Assembly (NCBI GenBank): GCA_965215995.1
Contig: OZ244128.1
Coordinates: forward strand, 3,472,001-3,536,000
Reading direction: 5' to 3'
DNA: 64,000 bases
Origin: SZUA-309 sp965215995
GTDB taxonomy: Bacteria; Pseudomonadota; Gammaproteobacteria; Pseudomonadales; Azotimanducaceae
Shown: positions 15,049 through 23,883 of the stretch, one piece after another
Position numbering within the stretch: the stretch's first letter is position 1
Layout: every line of letters begins with the position of its first letter
Notes under the pieces: model-generated
The model's database searches: none
What the model was told of the DNA's origin: nothing
The model's input: only the letters and a program-made list of their open reading frames with translations
Program-made: the position numbers and the translations under genes

Positions 15049-15504
15049 TCAGAGATCATGCAGATCGGCCCAGTCGACCCAGGCGCGGCGCCCGTGGGAC
15101 TTGATCAGCGTGCGTTTGATCCACGGATAGTGCACCACGTCGGATGGATTGGCTTCGCCCCCCATCAGGTAAACCAGATCACGGTCCGAATCGTTGTGCA
15201 GTCTGTGACCGGGGGAGGGGGCCGGAAAGCCCATGAAGTCACCGGGACCAATCGAGAACGTCTCCTCGCCGATGTAGGCCTGACCGCTGCCGGCGAGGAT
15301 CAGCAGAAACTCCTCATCCGCATCGTGATAATGGAACTGGGTGCTGTGTGCTCCTGGTTCCAGCCGGACGAGATGCACGCCCATCCGGGCAAGGCCGGTG
15401 GGCACGCCCAGGGTGCGTGTCATTCTGATCGCCTTGTCATTGAACTGGTGCTGGTGGAACCGCTCCGACATGGCAGCGATTTGCTTGGCTGACAGTCGCT
15501 TCAC
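15049..15504 (-). CDS. Cupin-domain protein
   Basis: The 151-residue protein is a single conserved-barrel cupin. Motif 1 supplies the likely metal ligands HYHDADEE (about 58-65) and motif 2 the PGH near 97-99. The start is a GTG at 15504, 15 bases after the hisC stop; an ATG at 15471 is possible but would remove the N-terminal helix. As the last small gene behind hisC it may be a sugar or amino-acid metabolism enzyme, but cupins are too diverse for a functional call. Confidence 0.8.
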   Translation of the reverse strand: MKRLSAKQIAAMSERFHQHQFNDKAIRMTRTLGVPTGLARMGVHLVRLEPGAHSTQFHYHDADEEFLLILAGSGQAYIGEETFSIGPGDFMGFPAPSPGHRLHNDSDRDLVYLMGGEANPSDVVHYPWIKRTLIKSHGRRAWVDWADLHDL

Positions 15505-15519
15505 TGGTTCCGCCCGTCG

Positions 15520-16608
15520 TTAGGAGAGCTTTCCGAGTAGCCGGGAAAGGGCGTTGACCAGCCGTTCGTTGTCCCGCTCGCTGCCCACGGAGATGCGTAG
15601 TTTGTCTTCCAATGCTGGATTCGAGAAATAGCGCACCAGGATGCCCTCAGCCTTGAGTGCCTGGTAGATCTCCTCGGCGGAAATGGGCGCATCAAGAGGG
15701 ACCTCGGCGAGCAGGAAGTTTGTCTGGGAGATGCCAACGCTGAACCCCAGATCGACCAGATTGTCGCGTAATGTCCGCCGTGCGGAACGAACCCTTCGCC
15801 AGGTCTCCTCGGCATAGGCCTGGTCGCCGATGGCTGCCTCACCCAGGCGCTGACTGATGCCGTCCACGTTGTAGCTGTCCCGGGTTTTGCTGATGATGGG
15901 CTCGATTACCGTGCTGCTGCCGAGCAGATAACCAAGCCGCAAACCGGCCAGGCTGTAGCCCTTGCTGAAGGTACGCAGCAGGAGCAGGTTGTCGAATGCA
16001 TCGATCAACCGGACCAGATCATGCCGTAGCGCCGGATCCACGAAGTCAACGTAGGCCTCATCCACCAGCAGCACGCCGTTCAGATCGCTGGCCAGACGGC
16101 CGATTCGATCCACATCGATCAGAGTGCCGGACGGTGCGTGGGGATTGACCAGGCAGCAGAGGTTGGCGCCGGCTTCGTTCATCTGATGGGCGAAGTCCCT
16201 GGGCAGTTCCCAGTGGTCATCCAGCTGAGCGCGGACGATGATGGCACCCTGTATGTCAGCGAGCACCGGGTAGAGTGAGTAGCTCGGCTCCAGCATGCCG
16301 AAGGTGCTGCCGGGTTCTACGAATGTGGTCAGTGCGAGCCGCAGCCCTTCATCGCCACCGTGGGTGACGACGATGTTCTCCATGGCCACCTCGTGCAGTT
16401 CCGCCAGCCGGGTGCGCAGACCGTCTGCTGTGGGTTGCGGGTAACGCCGCAGTTGATCCACGGTGAAGGTATCCAGTGCCTGCTGCACGGCCGGACTCGG
16501 TGGATAGGGATTCTCATTGGTGTTGAGCTTGAGAATCGCTTCCGATTCCGGCTGCTCACCCCACTGGTAGGCGGACATCCGACGAATGTTGTCGCGTTCG
16601 TAGCTCAT
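15520..16608 (-). CDS. hisC: Histidinol-phosphate aminotransferase
   Basis: The 362-residue protein is a fold-type I PLP aminotransferase of the HisC group. LNTNENPYPPSP marks the substrate-binding N-terminal region, and the PLP lysine is in RTFSKGYSLAGLRLGY. It converts imidazole-acetol phosphate and glutamate to histidinol phosphate, although HisC homologues can also act on aromatic amino acids. The other his genes are not in the window. The ATG at 16608 is 10 bases after the AI-2E transporter stop; a TTG at 16644 would overlap that gene. Confidence 0.85.
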   Translation of the reverse strand: MSYERDNIRRMSAYQWGEQPESEAILKLNTNENPYPPSPAVQQALDTFTVDQLRRYPQPTADGLRTRLAELHEVAMENIVVTHGGDEGLRLALTTFVEPGSTFGMLEPSYSLYPVLADIQGAIIVRAQLDDHWELPRDFAHQMNEAGANLCCLVNPHAPSGTLIDVDRIGRLASDLNGVLLVDEAYVDFVDPALRHDLVRLIDAFDNLLLLRTFSKGYSLAGLRLGYLLGSSTVIEPIISKTRDSYNVDGISQRLGEAAIGDQAYAEETWRRVRSARRTLRDNLVDLGFSVGISQTNFLLAEVPLDAPISAEEIYQALKAEGILVRYFSNPALEDKLRISVGSERDNERLVNALSRLLGKLS

Positions 16609-16618
16609 GGCGGGATAC

Positions 16619-17692
16619 TCAGGCTTCGCCGCCGGCCTCGTCAACGATGTTAGCCTCGTCGACAGCGGGGCTCTCTTCCGGGGGATCTGCCGGGCTCAGC
16701 AGCACGGCGATCCAGGCAGTGGTCGGGTTTGCCTCCAGGGCGAGCTTGGCCGTCATGGTCAAGGGCACCGAGAGAAACATGCCGACCGGGCCGAGCAGCG
16801 AGCCCCAGACCACCAGGGAGAGGAAAACCACCAGCGTCGAGAGACCGAGCCCTCTACCCATGAATCGGGGTTCAACCACGTTCCCCATGATGATGTTGAT
16901 GGCCAGATAAGCGGCCGTGGCCGCGGCAGCAGCACCCGGTCCCAGCTGTATGAGGGCCAGCAGCACCGCTGGGACCGCGGCGATGATGGAGCCGATATTC
17001 GGCACGAAGTTCAGCAGGAAGGCGAGCAGGCCCCAGAGCACGGGGAAGTCCACTTCGATCACCCACAGGCTCAAGGTGACCAGAAGACCGGTGGCCAGGC
17101 TGGTGGACGTCTTGAGCACGATGTAGCGGTTCAGGTTCCCGGCGAACTGGGAAAACAGGGGCATCTCCGCGTCCGGATCAGTCAGCACCTCTCTGAGCTT
17201 CCGTGGAAAGCTCGAAGCCTCACCGAGGATGAAGATGACGGTGAGCAGGATGAAGAAGCTGTTGCTCATTACGCCGCCCAGCGCCCGCAGCAGGTTGCCT
17301 GCCAGGTCCAGGGCCATACCGGGGTTGAGAAAGCTCAAAGCGAGATCCGAGTCGATCTCCACGCCGACGCTGATCAGCCAGGTGATGGATTGACTCACCA
17401 GTTCCGTAACTCGCGCCTGATAGAACGGCAGTCGATCGGTGAAGGCGGTGCCGGATTGGACCAGCAGTGCGCCGACGGTGACAAGAACACCCACCATGGC
17501 GATCATCACACCGGTGATCGCCAGAGCGTCGGGCACCCGACGTTGCTCCAGCCAGAAGATGGGTGGCGCGGCGATGATGGCGATGAAGGCTGACAGCAGG
17601 AACGTTACGACAACACTCTGGGCTGCTTTCAACCCGAACGCGATGACCACCACGGCGGCCAGGGTGAGCAGGACCCGGGTGGTGGAATTCAT
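16619..17692 (-). CDS. AI-2E family transporter (PerM/TqsA-like)
   Basis: The 357-residue protein has about eight membrane segments in the arrangement of the AI-2E transporter (UPF0118) family: two N-terminal helix pairs, a central soluble stretch and a C-terminal block with LLAFLLNFVPNIGSIIAAVPAVLLAL and GRGLGLSTLVVFLSL. Members export autoinducer-2 or act as cation antiporters, so the transported compound is uncertain. Its ATG overlaps the stop of the nitrilase gene, and hisC follows 10 bases later. Confidence 0.85.
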   Translation of the reverse strand: MNSTTRVLLTLAAVVVIAFGLKAAQSVVVTFLLSAFIAIIAAPPIFWLEQRRVPDALAITGVMIAMVGVLVTVGALLVQSGTAFTDRLPFYQARVTELVSQSITWLISVGVEIDSDLALSFLNPGMALDLAGNLLRALGGVMSNSFFILLTVIFILGEASSFPRKLREVLTDPDAEMPLFSQFAGNLNRYIVLKTSTSLATGLLVTLSLWVIEVDFPVLWGLLAFLLNFVPNIGSIIAAVPAVLLALIQLGPGAAAAATAAYLAINIIMGNVVEPRFMGRGLGLSTLVVFLSLVVWGSLLGPVGMFLSVPLTMTAKLALEANPTTAWIAVLLSPADPPEESPAVDEANIVDEAGGEA

Positions 17693-18555
17693 TTGCCGGG
17701 TTCCTCATTGCTTCGGAGCAGCTCGCCGGGCGAGACCCGGTGCTGGAGGCTGGGCAGCTGCCGCCGAACGGAAACGACCCGTTCGGGGTCGATGTCTGCG
17801 AACAGCACGCCGTCGCCGTCCTCGAGCTCCGCGATCACCTCACCCCAGGGATCGACCACCAGACTGTGGCCGTATGAGCGTCGCCGGGAGTTGTGCTGGC
17901 CGTGCTGGGCCGGGGCCAGGATGTAGCACTGCGACTCGATGGCCCGTGCCCGGAGCAGGGTGTGCCAGTGTGCAGCGCCGGTGCTGGCGGTGAAGGCGGA
18001 TGGTACCGAAATGGCGATGGCGCCCTGGTCCGCGAGCTGCTGGAAAAGGTAGGGAAAGCGCAGGTCGTAGCAGATGGTCAGCCCCAGGGTGCCGATCGCT
18101 GTATCTGCGCTGACGACTTCGTTACCGGCCAGAGTTCTGGCTGATTCGTTCAGCTGGGTGCCGTCTTCGAGAGCCACGTCGAACAGGTGGATCTTCCGAT
18201 AGACCTTTCCGATCTCACCCACCGGACTCAGATGTACGCAGGTGTTGAAGCTTTTTCCATCGGGGTTGTCCTCCTTTGGACCACGCTCGTGGTGGCCACC
18301 CAGGAGGATCTCGGTGCCGAGTTCCGCTGCCAGCGACTTGAACTGATCGAGTATGGGGCTTGCGGCGCTGTCGTCGAGCGGTTCCAGGATCTCACGCTTT
18401 CCTGCGTCCGGGCCGATGTAGGAAAAGGCTTCCGGTAGCAGAACCAGACCCGCACCTCCCTCGGCACCTTGCCGCACCAGGGTTTCTGCTACCTTGAGGT
18501 TTTTTGCGACGTCGGTGGTAGCGCAGAGCTGGGCGAGCGCGACTCGGTGAGGCAT
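17689..18555 (-). CDS. Carbon-nitrogen hydrolase (nitrilase superfamily, omega-amidase / Nit-like)
   Basis: The 288-residue protein has the nitrilase triad: Glu42 in LLPEAF, Lys121 in YRKIHLFD and Cys162 in TICYDLRFP. The KIHLFD and CYDLRFP forms are those of Nit1/Nit2-type amidases, which act on deaminated glutathione or alpha-keto-glutaramate-type compounds. This would fit a metabolite-repair role next to two aminotransferases. The ATG at 18555 overlaps the TGA of the DEAD-box helicase gene; a longer start at 18591 would overlap it much more. Confidence 0.87.
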   Translation of the reverse strand: MPHRVALAQLCATTDVAKNLKVAETLVRQGAEGGAGLVLLPEAFSYIGPDAGKREILEPLDDSAASPILDQFKSLAAELGTEILLGGHHERGPKEDNPDGKSFNTCVHLSPVGEIGKVYRKIHLFDVALEDGTQLNESARTLAGNEVVSADTAIGTLGLTICYDLRFPYLFQQLADQGAIAISVPSAFTASTGAAHWHTLLRARAIESQCYILAPAQHGQHNSRRRSYGHSLVVDPWGEVIAELEDGDGVLFADIDPERVVSVRRQLPSLQHRVSPGELLRSNEEPGK

Positions 18556-19799
18556 CAGGTGCTGGACAGGTCCTGGTCCGGTTGGGTGCACACTACCTTG
18601 TGACCGAGATACTCCTCAATGGCGGGCAGATTGAACGCGTCGTCTTCGGAGATGAAGCTGATGCTGATGCCTTCCGCCCCAGCACGGCCGGTACGACCGA
18701 TCCGGTGCACGTAATCCTCCGGGTCTTCCGGCAGGTCGAAGTTGATCACGTGGGTCACGCCATCCACGTGAATGCCTCGGCCGGCCACGTCGGTGGCCAC
18801 CACGTAGGGAACGTCTCCGTCCTTGAATCGATTCAAGGTAGACAGGCGTTTGCGCTGGGGCACATCACCGGCCAACGATTCGCAGCGGATGTTCTGCTTG
18901 CTCAGGTAGCTCTGCAGACGATGGGTCTGATCCCTGCGGTTGGCGAATATCAGGGCGCGCCCGGGTTTGGCCTGGCTCAGGAATTCCGCCAGCAGGTGCG
19001 CCTTCTTGTCAGAGCTGATCAGCCAGAAATGCTGAGTCACCGTTTCGGTGGCCACGGTTTCCGGCGCGATCACCACATGCTCGGGTTCCAGCGTCCAGGA
19101 TCCGGCCAGCCGCATCACGTCATCGTTGAAGGTGGCGCTGAAGAAGAGGGTCTGGCGCTGCCGCTTGTGCGGGGTTTGATAAACGATCTTGCGCACGTCC
19201 GGAATGAAGCCCATGTCCAGCATCCGATCTGCTTCATCGATGACGAGCATGTCCACTTCCCGCAGGCGAATCTTGCGGCGGTTGATGAAGTCGATCAGGC
19301 GGCCGGGTGTGGCGATCAACAGGTGCATGGTCTCGCCGGTGAGCTTGTCGAGCTGCTTCTGAAAGTCCATGCCGCCCACCACACATTGGATGCCCACATC
19401 CATGTACTTGGCGAGGTCCCGGGCGTCGGATTCGATCTGCAGTGCCAGCTCCCGTGTCGGCGCCAGAACCAGGGCACGGGGATTGCCGGTGGAGCGGGGT
19501 TCGGTATCCGGATCTTCCCAGAGACGGGTGAGAATGGTGATCAGGAAGGCGGCCGTTTTGCCTGTCCCGGTCTGGGCCTGGCCGGTCACGTCATAGTCGG
19601 CCAGGCTCGCAGGCAACACTTCGCTCTGGATAGGCGTGCAATGAGTGAATCCTAAATCGCTGATGGCATCGAGCAGTGGCTTAGGCAGGGCAAACTCAGT
19701 AAACGCATAGCTGCGTGCCTCCTCAGGTGCAGTTTCTGTGCACTCTGTCTCTTCCGCCACCTCTTCAGGCTGCTTGTCTTCTGGTGACTGTTCGCTCAC
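18555..19799 (-). CDS. DEAD-box ATP-dependent RNA helicase (RhlB-like)
   Basis: The 414-residue protein (from GTG 19799) has the full helicase core: Q-motif region FTHCTPIQ, AQTGTGKT, PTRELA, TPGR, DEAD, SAT, and the C-terminal HRIGRTGR. An acidic N-terminal extension of about 30 residues precedes the core and no long basic tail follows. This resembles RhlB more than RhlE or CsdA. It probably unwinds RNA in decay or ribosome assembly. The GTG overlaps the aminotransferase TGA by four bases (GTGA); an in-frame ATG at 19841 is the alternative start. Its place between amino-acid genes is unusual. Confidence 0.88.
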   Translation of the reverse strand: MSEQSPEDKQPEEVAEETECTETAPEEARSYAFTEFALPKPLLDAISDLGFTHCTPIQSEVLPASLADYDVTGQAQTGTGKTAAFLITILTRLWEDPDTEPRSTGNPRALVLAPTRELALQIESDARDLAKYMDVGIQCVVGGMDFQKQLDKLTGETMHLLIATPGRLIDFINRRKIRLREVDMLVIDEADRMLDMGFIPDVRKIVYQTPHKRQRQTLFFSATFNDDVMRLAGSWTLEPEHVVIAPETVATETVTQHFWLISSDKKAHLLAEFLSQAKPGRALIFANRRDQTHRLQSYLSKQNIRCESLAGDVPQRKRLSTLNRFKDGDVPYVVATDVAGRGIHVDGVTHVINFDLPEDPEDYVHRIGRTGRAGAEGISISFISEDDAFNLPAIEEYLGHKVVCTQPDQDLSST

Positions 19800-21076
19800 C
19801 GCTTGCTGATCTCGTCTCGGATGGTTGCAATCTTCACGCATAGCACGAGTACTTCCATGGCTGTTCTGATGTCTTCGAGCTTGGCGAAGGTGGGTGCGAT
19901 CCTCAGGTTGGTGTCTTGCGGATCGTCTTTGTAAGGAAATGTGGCGCCGGGTGGCGTCAATGCCAGGCCAATGTCGGCCGCGAGTTGACCAATCGTCCCG
20001 GCAAGCCCGGGGCGGACGTCGAGCGAGACGAAGTAACCACCTTCGGGTTTCGTCCAGTTGGCGATGTCGAGACTCGATAGCTCGTCATTCAGTACCTGTT
20101 CCACTATGTCGAACTTGGGCTTGACGATGGCGGCATGGTTGGCCATGTGTTCTTCCACCCGACCGCCGAGAAAGCGGGCGTGGCGAAGTTGGTTGACCTT
20201 GTCTGGACCGACGCTCGCGGCGCTTAGCCGGGACTCCAGCGCGTTCAGAGTTGCTGGACTGGCGGCGACAAAGGCGAGCCCGCCGCTGGCGTAAGTGATC
20301 TTCGAGGTGGAGGCAAACAGCAGCACGTTGTCTGCGGTGCCTGCTCTTTCCGCCAGCTCGAGCAGATTGGCCAGTGGCTTCCTTGGAAATTGGAAGTCGT
20401 GCACCGCGTAGGCGTTGTCCCAGAGCACCACGAAATCGTCCGCTGCAGCCACCTCCGGAAGCTCAGCCATCTGGGCCACCACGTCGTCGCTGTAGGTGCA
20501 GCCGGTCGGGTTAGAGAACTTCGGTACGCACCAGATGCCTTTGACGCTGGCATCGGTGGTGACCAGTTCCCGCACGGCATCCATGTCCGGTCCCGACGCG
20601 TTCATGTCCACGTTGATCATGCCGAGGCCAAGCCGCTCGGAGAGGACGAAATGACGATCATATCCGGGTACGGGTGTGAGCAGCTTCGGCTCATCGGCTG
20701 CACCCCAGCGCCGCTCATCGCCCCAGATCCCGGATTCCATGAGCAGCTCGACGCAGAGATACATCAGATTGAGACTGGAATTGCCCCAGCAGATGATCTG
20801 CTCCGCCGGCGCCTCCATGATCTCTGCACCCAACTCGCGGGCCTCCGGAATACCGCGCAGGCCGCCGTAGTTCCGCGTGTCAGTCCCGTCGGAGGCGATG
20901 TAGTTGCCGCCGATGGCCGCTTCCAGTCCGTTCGAGAGATCTAGCTGCTCCGCGGCGGGCTTGCCGCGGGTCAGATCCAGAGAGAGCCGGTTGCCCTTCT
21001 GCAGTTCGAGTTCCTGGGTGAGTTGCTCAGCCAGGGCAGTCAGCGCCTGCTTGTCCAAGTCTGCCAGTCGCGTCAT
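19796..21076 (-). CDS. PLP-dependent aspartate aminotransferase, subgroup Ic-like
   Basis: The 426-residue protein is a fold-type I aminotransferase. It has LDLTRGKPAAEQLDLS near the N-terminus, WGNSSLNLMY, a KFSNPTGCTYSDD block and the PLP lysine in ASTSKITYASGG. The longer length and the TRGKPxxEQLDLS signature match the Ic aspartate aminotransferase group, which has only distant similarity to classical AspC. It would interconvert aspartate and oxaloacetate with glutamate. Its ATG overlaps the argC stop (ATGA), linking it to arginine or aspartate metabolism. Confidence 0.82.
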   Translation of the reverse strand: MTRLADLDKQALTALAEQLTQELELQKGNRLSLDLTRGKPAAEQLDLSNGLEAAIGGNYIASDGTDTRNYGGLRGIPEARELGAEIMEAPAEQIICWGNSSLNLMYLCVELLMESGIWGDERRWGAADEPKLLTPVPGYDRHFVLSERLGLGMINVDMNASGPDMDAVRELVTTDASVKGIWCVPKFSNPTGCTYSDDVVAQMAELPEVAAADDFVVLWDNAYAVHDFQFPRKPLANLLELAERAGTADNVLLFASTSKITYASGGLAFVAASPATLNALESRLSAASVGPDKVNQLRHARFLGGRVEEHMANHAAIVKPKFDIVEQVLNDELSSLDIANWTKPEGGYFVSLDVRPGLAGTIGQLAADIGLALTPPGATFPYKDDPQDTNLRIAPTFAKLEDIRTAMEVLVLCVKIATIRDEISKR

Positions 21077-22020
21077 CCGTTCAGTCCCAGGGTTTCATCC
21101 AAGCCCAGCATCAGGTTCAGGTTCTGTACCGCGGCACCCGATGCACCTTTGCCCAGGTTGTCGTACCGGGCAACCAGCAGATACTGGTCGTCGTTGCCGA
21201 ACACCATCAGCTCCATTCGATTGCTGCCGTTCGTGCTGGTGGCATCCAGATAGCCGCCATCGAGCAGGCATTCGGGCTGGAAACCGTGCACTTCGATGAA
21301 TGGTTCATCTGCGTAACGCTCTGCCAGCAGTGCGCCGATTTCGGTGCCGCTCGGTGATTGTGCCAACGCAGCTCTGTGCAGCGGAATCTCGATCAGCATG
21401 CCCCGGTAGTAGTTGGCCACCGTGGGGCTGAACAGAGGGGCAGCCGTAAGCCCGGTGTAAGCCTGCATCTCCGGTCGGTGCTTGTGCTCGAGGGAGAGAC
21501 CGTAAGGTCTGGCACAGAGGGCATCTGCTTCCGCGGCGCTGAACGCCTGGTAGCGCTCGACCATCGCTCGGCCGCCGCCGGAATAGCCGGACAGGCCGAA
21601 TACGTTGAGCAGGGCGCTCGATTCGATCACCCCGGCTTCCACCAGGGGGCGGATGAGCAAAATGAAGCCCTGCGGGTAGCAACCCGGATTCGATACCTGA
21701 TCCGCTGTCGCGATCGCCTCGCGTTGACCTGACTCGAGCTCGGGGCAGCCGTAGACCCAGCCTGGCGCGGTCCGATGAGCCGTGCTGGCATCGAGAAATC
21801 GGGTTTTCTCAGACCCCAGCGTCACCGCTTCCATTGCTGCGGTGTCCGGCAGGCAGAGAACGGTCACATCTGCCTGCTCCATCCGCGCGAGACGGGCTGC
21901 CGGATCCTTGCGCAGGGCATCCTCGATCGTCAGCAGATCGATGTCCTGGCGGCCGCTGAGCCGCTGGCTGATTTCCAGGCCGGTGGTGCCGGCCTGGCCA
22001 TCTATGAATACGGTTGGCAT
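21073..22020 (-). CDS. argC: N-acetyl-gamma-glutamyl-phosphate reductase, type 2
   Basis: The 315-residue protein has an N-terminal NADP-binding region (FIDGQAGTTGLEI) and the catalytic Cys114 in SNPGCYPQG. The shorter length and GQAGTTG start are features of the type 2 ArgC subfamily. It reduces N-acetylglutamyl phosphate to the semialdehyde in arginine synthesis. It is the first gene of a seven-gene minus-strand run down to the cupin at 15049. A hairpin lies 10 bases upstream of its start. Confidence 0.92.
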   Translation of the reverse strand: MPTVFIDGQAGTTGLEISQRLSGRQDIDLLTIEDALRKDPAARLARMEQADVTVLCLPDTAAMEAVTLGSEKTRFLDASTAHRTAPGWVYGCPELESGQREAIATADQVSNPGCYPQGFILLIRPLVEAGVIESSALLNVFGLSGYSGGGRAMVERYQAFSAAEADALCARPYGLSLEHKHRPEMQAYTGLTAAPLFSPTVANYYRGMLIEIPLHRAALAQSPSGTEIGALLAERYADEPFIEVHGFQPECLLDGGYLDATSTNGSNRMELMVFGNDDQYLLVARYDNLGKGASGAAVQNLNLMLGLDETLGLNG

Positions 22021-22030
22021 CGGAATAAAG

Positions 22031-22052
22031 CCTGCTTTCGAGCAAAAGCAGG
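22031..22052 (-). promoter_or_regulatory. Leader hairpin just upstream of argC
   Basis: CCTGCTTT and AAAGCAGG form perfect 8-bp arms around a 6-base loop, ending 10 bases before the argC ATG. The 3' arm on the minus strand holds the only purine-rich AGCAGG that could serve as Shine-Dalgarno, so folding would hide it. This suggests translational or attenuation control of the operon. No T-run follows that would make it a convincing terminator. Confidence 0.45.
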
Positions 22053-22145
22053 AAACTACTTTGATTTGGGCGCGAGATTCTAGTGAATCTGGCGCGGAAC
22101 GCCTAGTGCGGGTCTCCTAGCCGCGAAATTTACACAGACGCCCTG

Positions 22146-23027
22146 TCATCCAGCCGAAGAGGTTCGCAACCAGCGGAGAAAGGCCCGGAAACCGCTGATC
22201 GCCAGCCAGAAAGCACCGATGGGTACCAGCAGGGTCTGCACCAGGAACAACACGGTCAGCGCCAGCAGGTGCTCGATGGCGGATTCGGTCCGCTCTTCCA
22301 ACGCGCCGATCTGGGCTTCGAGATCCAGCAACTGCCTACCCTCGTCCACCAGATTGTTGAAGCGCTGACGGATGGAGGACTCGGTGCCGGTGGCTGGGAC
22401 ATCCGGGGTCGTCTGCAGTGCATCGATGTCTTCTTTCGCCAGGGTCAGCTCGGCCATGGCGGATTGCTGGCGTTGTTCCAGCACCCAGGCGTCCACCCAA
22501 CCCACGGTCAGGCTGACGAGGGTGAATAGGAAGCGGATCATCAGCGCCAGCGCCAGTGCCCGCATGAGCCAACCCGCTGCGCGGGCGGCCCCGGGCCACC
22601 AGAGCAGCAGTAGAAAGCCGGCTGCCAGGGCGGAAACACCGATGTTCAGAGCGGGCTCGGTAGCAATCTCGGTGAGCAGCAGCTGCGTACCCAGCGAAGC
22701 GGAGGCCACCAGCGAAAGCCAGCTGAACCGCTCCACCAGATCGTTCAACGGGTCGAGAATCTGGCCGGCAGTGATGGTGACACCGACGCCGATGGGTTGA
22801 ACGGCGATCTCAGTGCCCTGGGCAACGGAGATCACGCCGTTCAGGCCTCTGGCGATCGCCGCAGTGATGAGCGCCCGTTCGAGCACGGTAGTCAGCCGGG
22901 CGTCGGCGTTTCGTTCGAGCAGGCCGGACCAGGACAGGCTGACCAGACCGATGACCAACGCGGTGATCAGCAGACGTTGCCAGAGGCTCAGGCTGGGCTC
23001 GGACTTTGCGCCGTGCGCATCTGGCAC
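22146..23027 (-). CDS. Multi-pass membrane protein of unknown function
   Basis: The 293-residue protein has about five or six hydrophobic segments (about 18-36, 100-120, 130-147, 150-175, 258-285). A soluble helical segment with coiled-coil character (about 185-255) sits between the last two. I recognise no family. The start is a GTG at 23027, 17 bases after the stop of the equally unknown upstream gene, and the two are probably cotranscribed. Confidence 0.65.
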   Translation of the reverse strand: MPDAHGAKSEPSLSLWQRLLITALVIGLVSLSWSGLLERNADARLTTVLERALITAAIARGLNGVISVAQGTEIAVQPIGVGVTITAGQILDPLNDLVERFSWLSLVASASLGTQLLLTEIATEPALNIGVSALAAGFLLLLWWPGAARAAGWLMRALALALMIRFLFTLVSLTVGWVDAWVLEQRQQSAMAELTLAKEDIDALQTTPDVPATGTESSIRQRFNNLVDEGRQLLDLEAQIGALEERTESAIEHLLALTVLFLVQTLLVPIGAFWLAISGFRAFLRWLRTSSAG

Positions 23028-23044
23028 GCCGGTGGGGAGGTCGG

Positions 23045-23653
23045 TCAGAGGAACTGGCTCGCTTTCTGCTGCTCGATGAACAGCGACTCTAGCTTCTCCG
23101 AGATCACGTTGCCAAGCTGGTTCCGATCCAGATCAGAGATTTCTGCCAGCACCTTCGGCTTCACCCGATGCAGGTGCATGACCGGCCAGGACTGCTCAAA
23201 GCTTCGGAGATCACCCTTGGCCAGTACCGGCAGGAACGGATCATCCAGCGGGCGGTTTTTCATGATCGCCCGCATGCCGGCTTCGAACGGGATCTGTCGG
23301 TTGCCGAGGTTTCTGTCTTCGGCAACATTGGAGAGAAAGAGCCCGGTCTTGTCGATCAGTTCGCCCGGAATCACGTAGAGCCCGGTGGCAACCACCGCTT
23401 CGGTGTCTATATAGAAGAAAGTGTCATGGAACGCGGTGGGGTCCGGCAGAATGACCATCTTCCGCTCGAACTCCTTCGGAAAGTACATGTTGTAGTTGGT
23501 GTAGAGCTGCTGCACAGAAGGCGAGTACACGCACAGCGTCTGCTCGAATTGCATCACGAAGTCCATGGCCCGCTGACGATTGTTGAAATCGTCCAGGTCC
23601 CAGGCCAGGTCCGGGTTTTCCGGAAGGTCGGTCTCCATCTGTGTTTCTTCCAT
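23045..23653 (-). CDS. Conserved-looking soluble protein of unknown function
   Basis: The 202-residue protein has no signal peptide or membrane helix. It is rich in Phe, Tyr and Asn in its middle third and has no motif I recognise. The ATG at 23653 has an AGGA about 10 bases upstream; a GTG two codons earlier is the alternative start. It lies 17 bases before the membrane protein gene at 22146-23027. Codon use looks like the neighbours, so there is no sign of recent transfer. Confidence 0.6.
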   Translation of the reverse strand: MEETQMETDLPENPDLAWDLDDFNNRQRAMDFVMQFEQTLCVYSPSVQQLYTNYNMYFPKEFERKMVILPDPTAFHDTFFYIDTEAVVATGLYVIPGELIDKTGLFLSNVAEDRNLGNRQIPFEAGMRAIMKNRPLDDPFLPVLAKGDLRSFEQSWPVMHLHRVKPKVLAEISDLDRNQLGNVISEKLESLFIEQQKASQFL

Positions 23654-23883
23654 GCTCACATGATCCTTTATGTGAAACGCTGCCTGCGAACTTGCCTCGC
23701 CTCTGTCGAAAGGGAGTGGTACCTACACCCGTCAATTCCGACTGATCGGATTTTAGGAGGTTTGGGCTGCCTTTGGAGGGAAATCTGGTGCTGGCGCATG
23801 GATCTGTGATGCGCCTCACACTCTGTCTGGTACGCCTGTCTGTTCCTGGACGCTGACCATTAAAGTCATCTTGCAGGTGCAGA
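23654..23883. other. Intergenic region with an inverted repeat at 23793-23815
   Basis: These 230 bases between miaE and the unknown soluble protein contain no credible ORF. GGCGCAT (23793-23799) and ATGCGCC (23809-23815) form perfect 7-bp arms around a 9-base loop, roughly 70 bases past the miaE stop. It could be part of a miaE terminator (no T-run) or an operator for the downstream gene. The promoter of the 23653 gene must lie here, but I see no clear -10/-35 pair. Confidence 0.4.
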
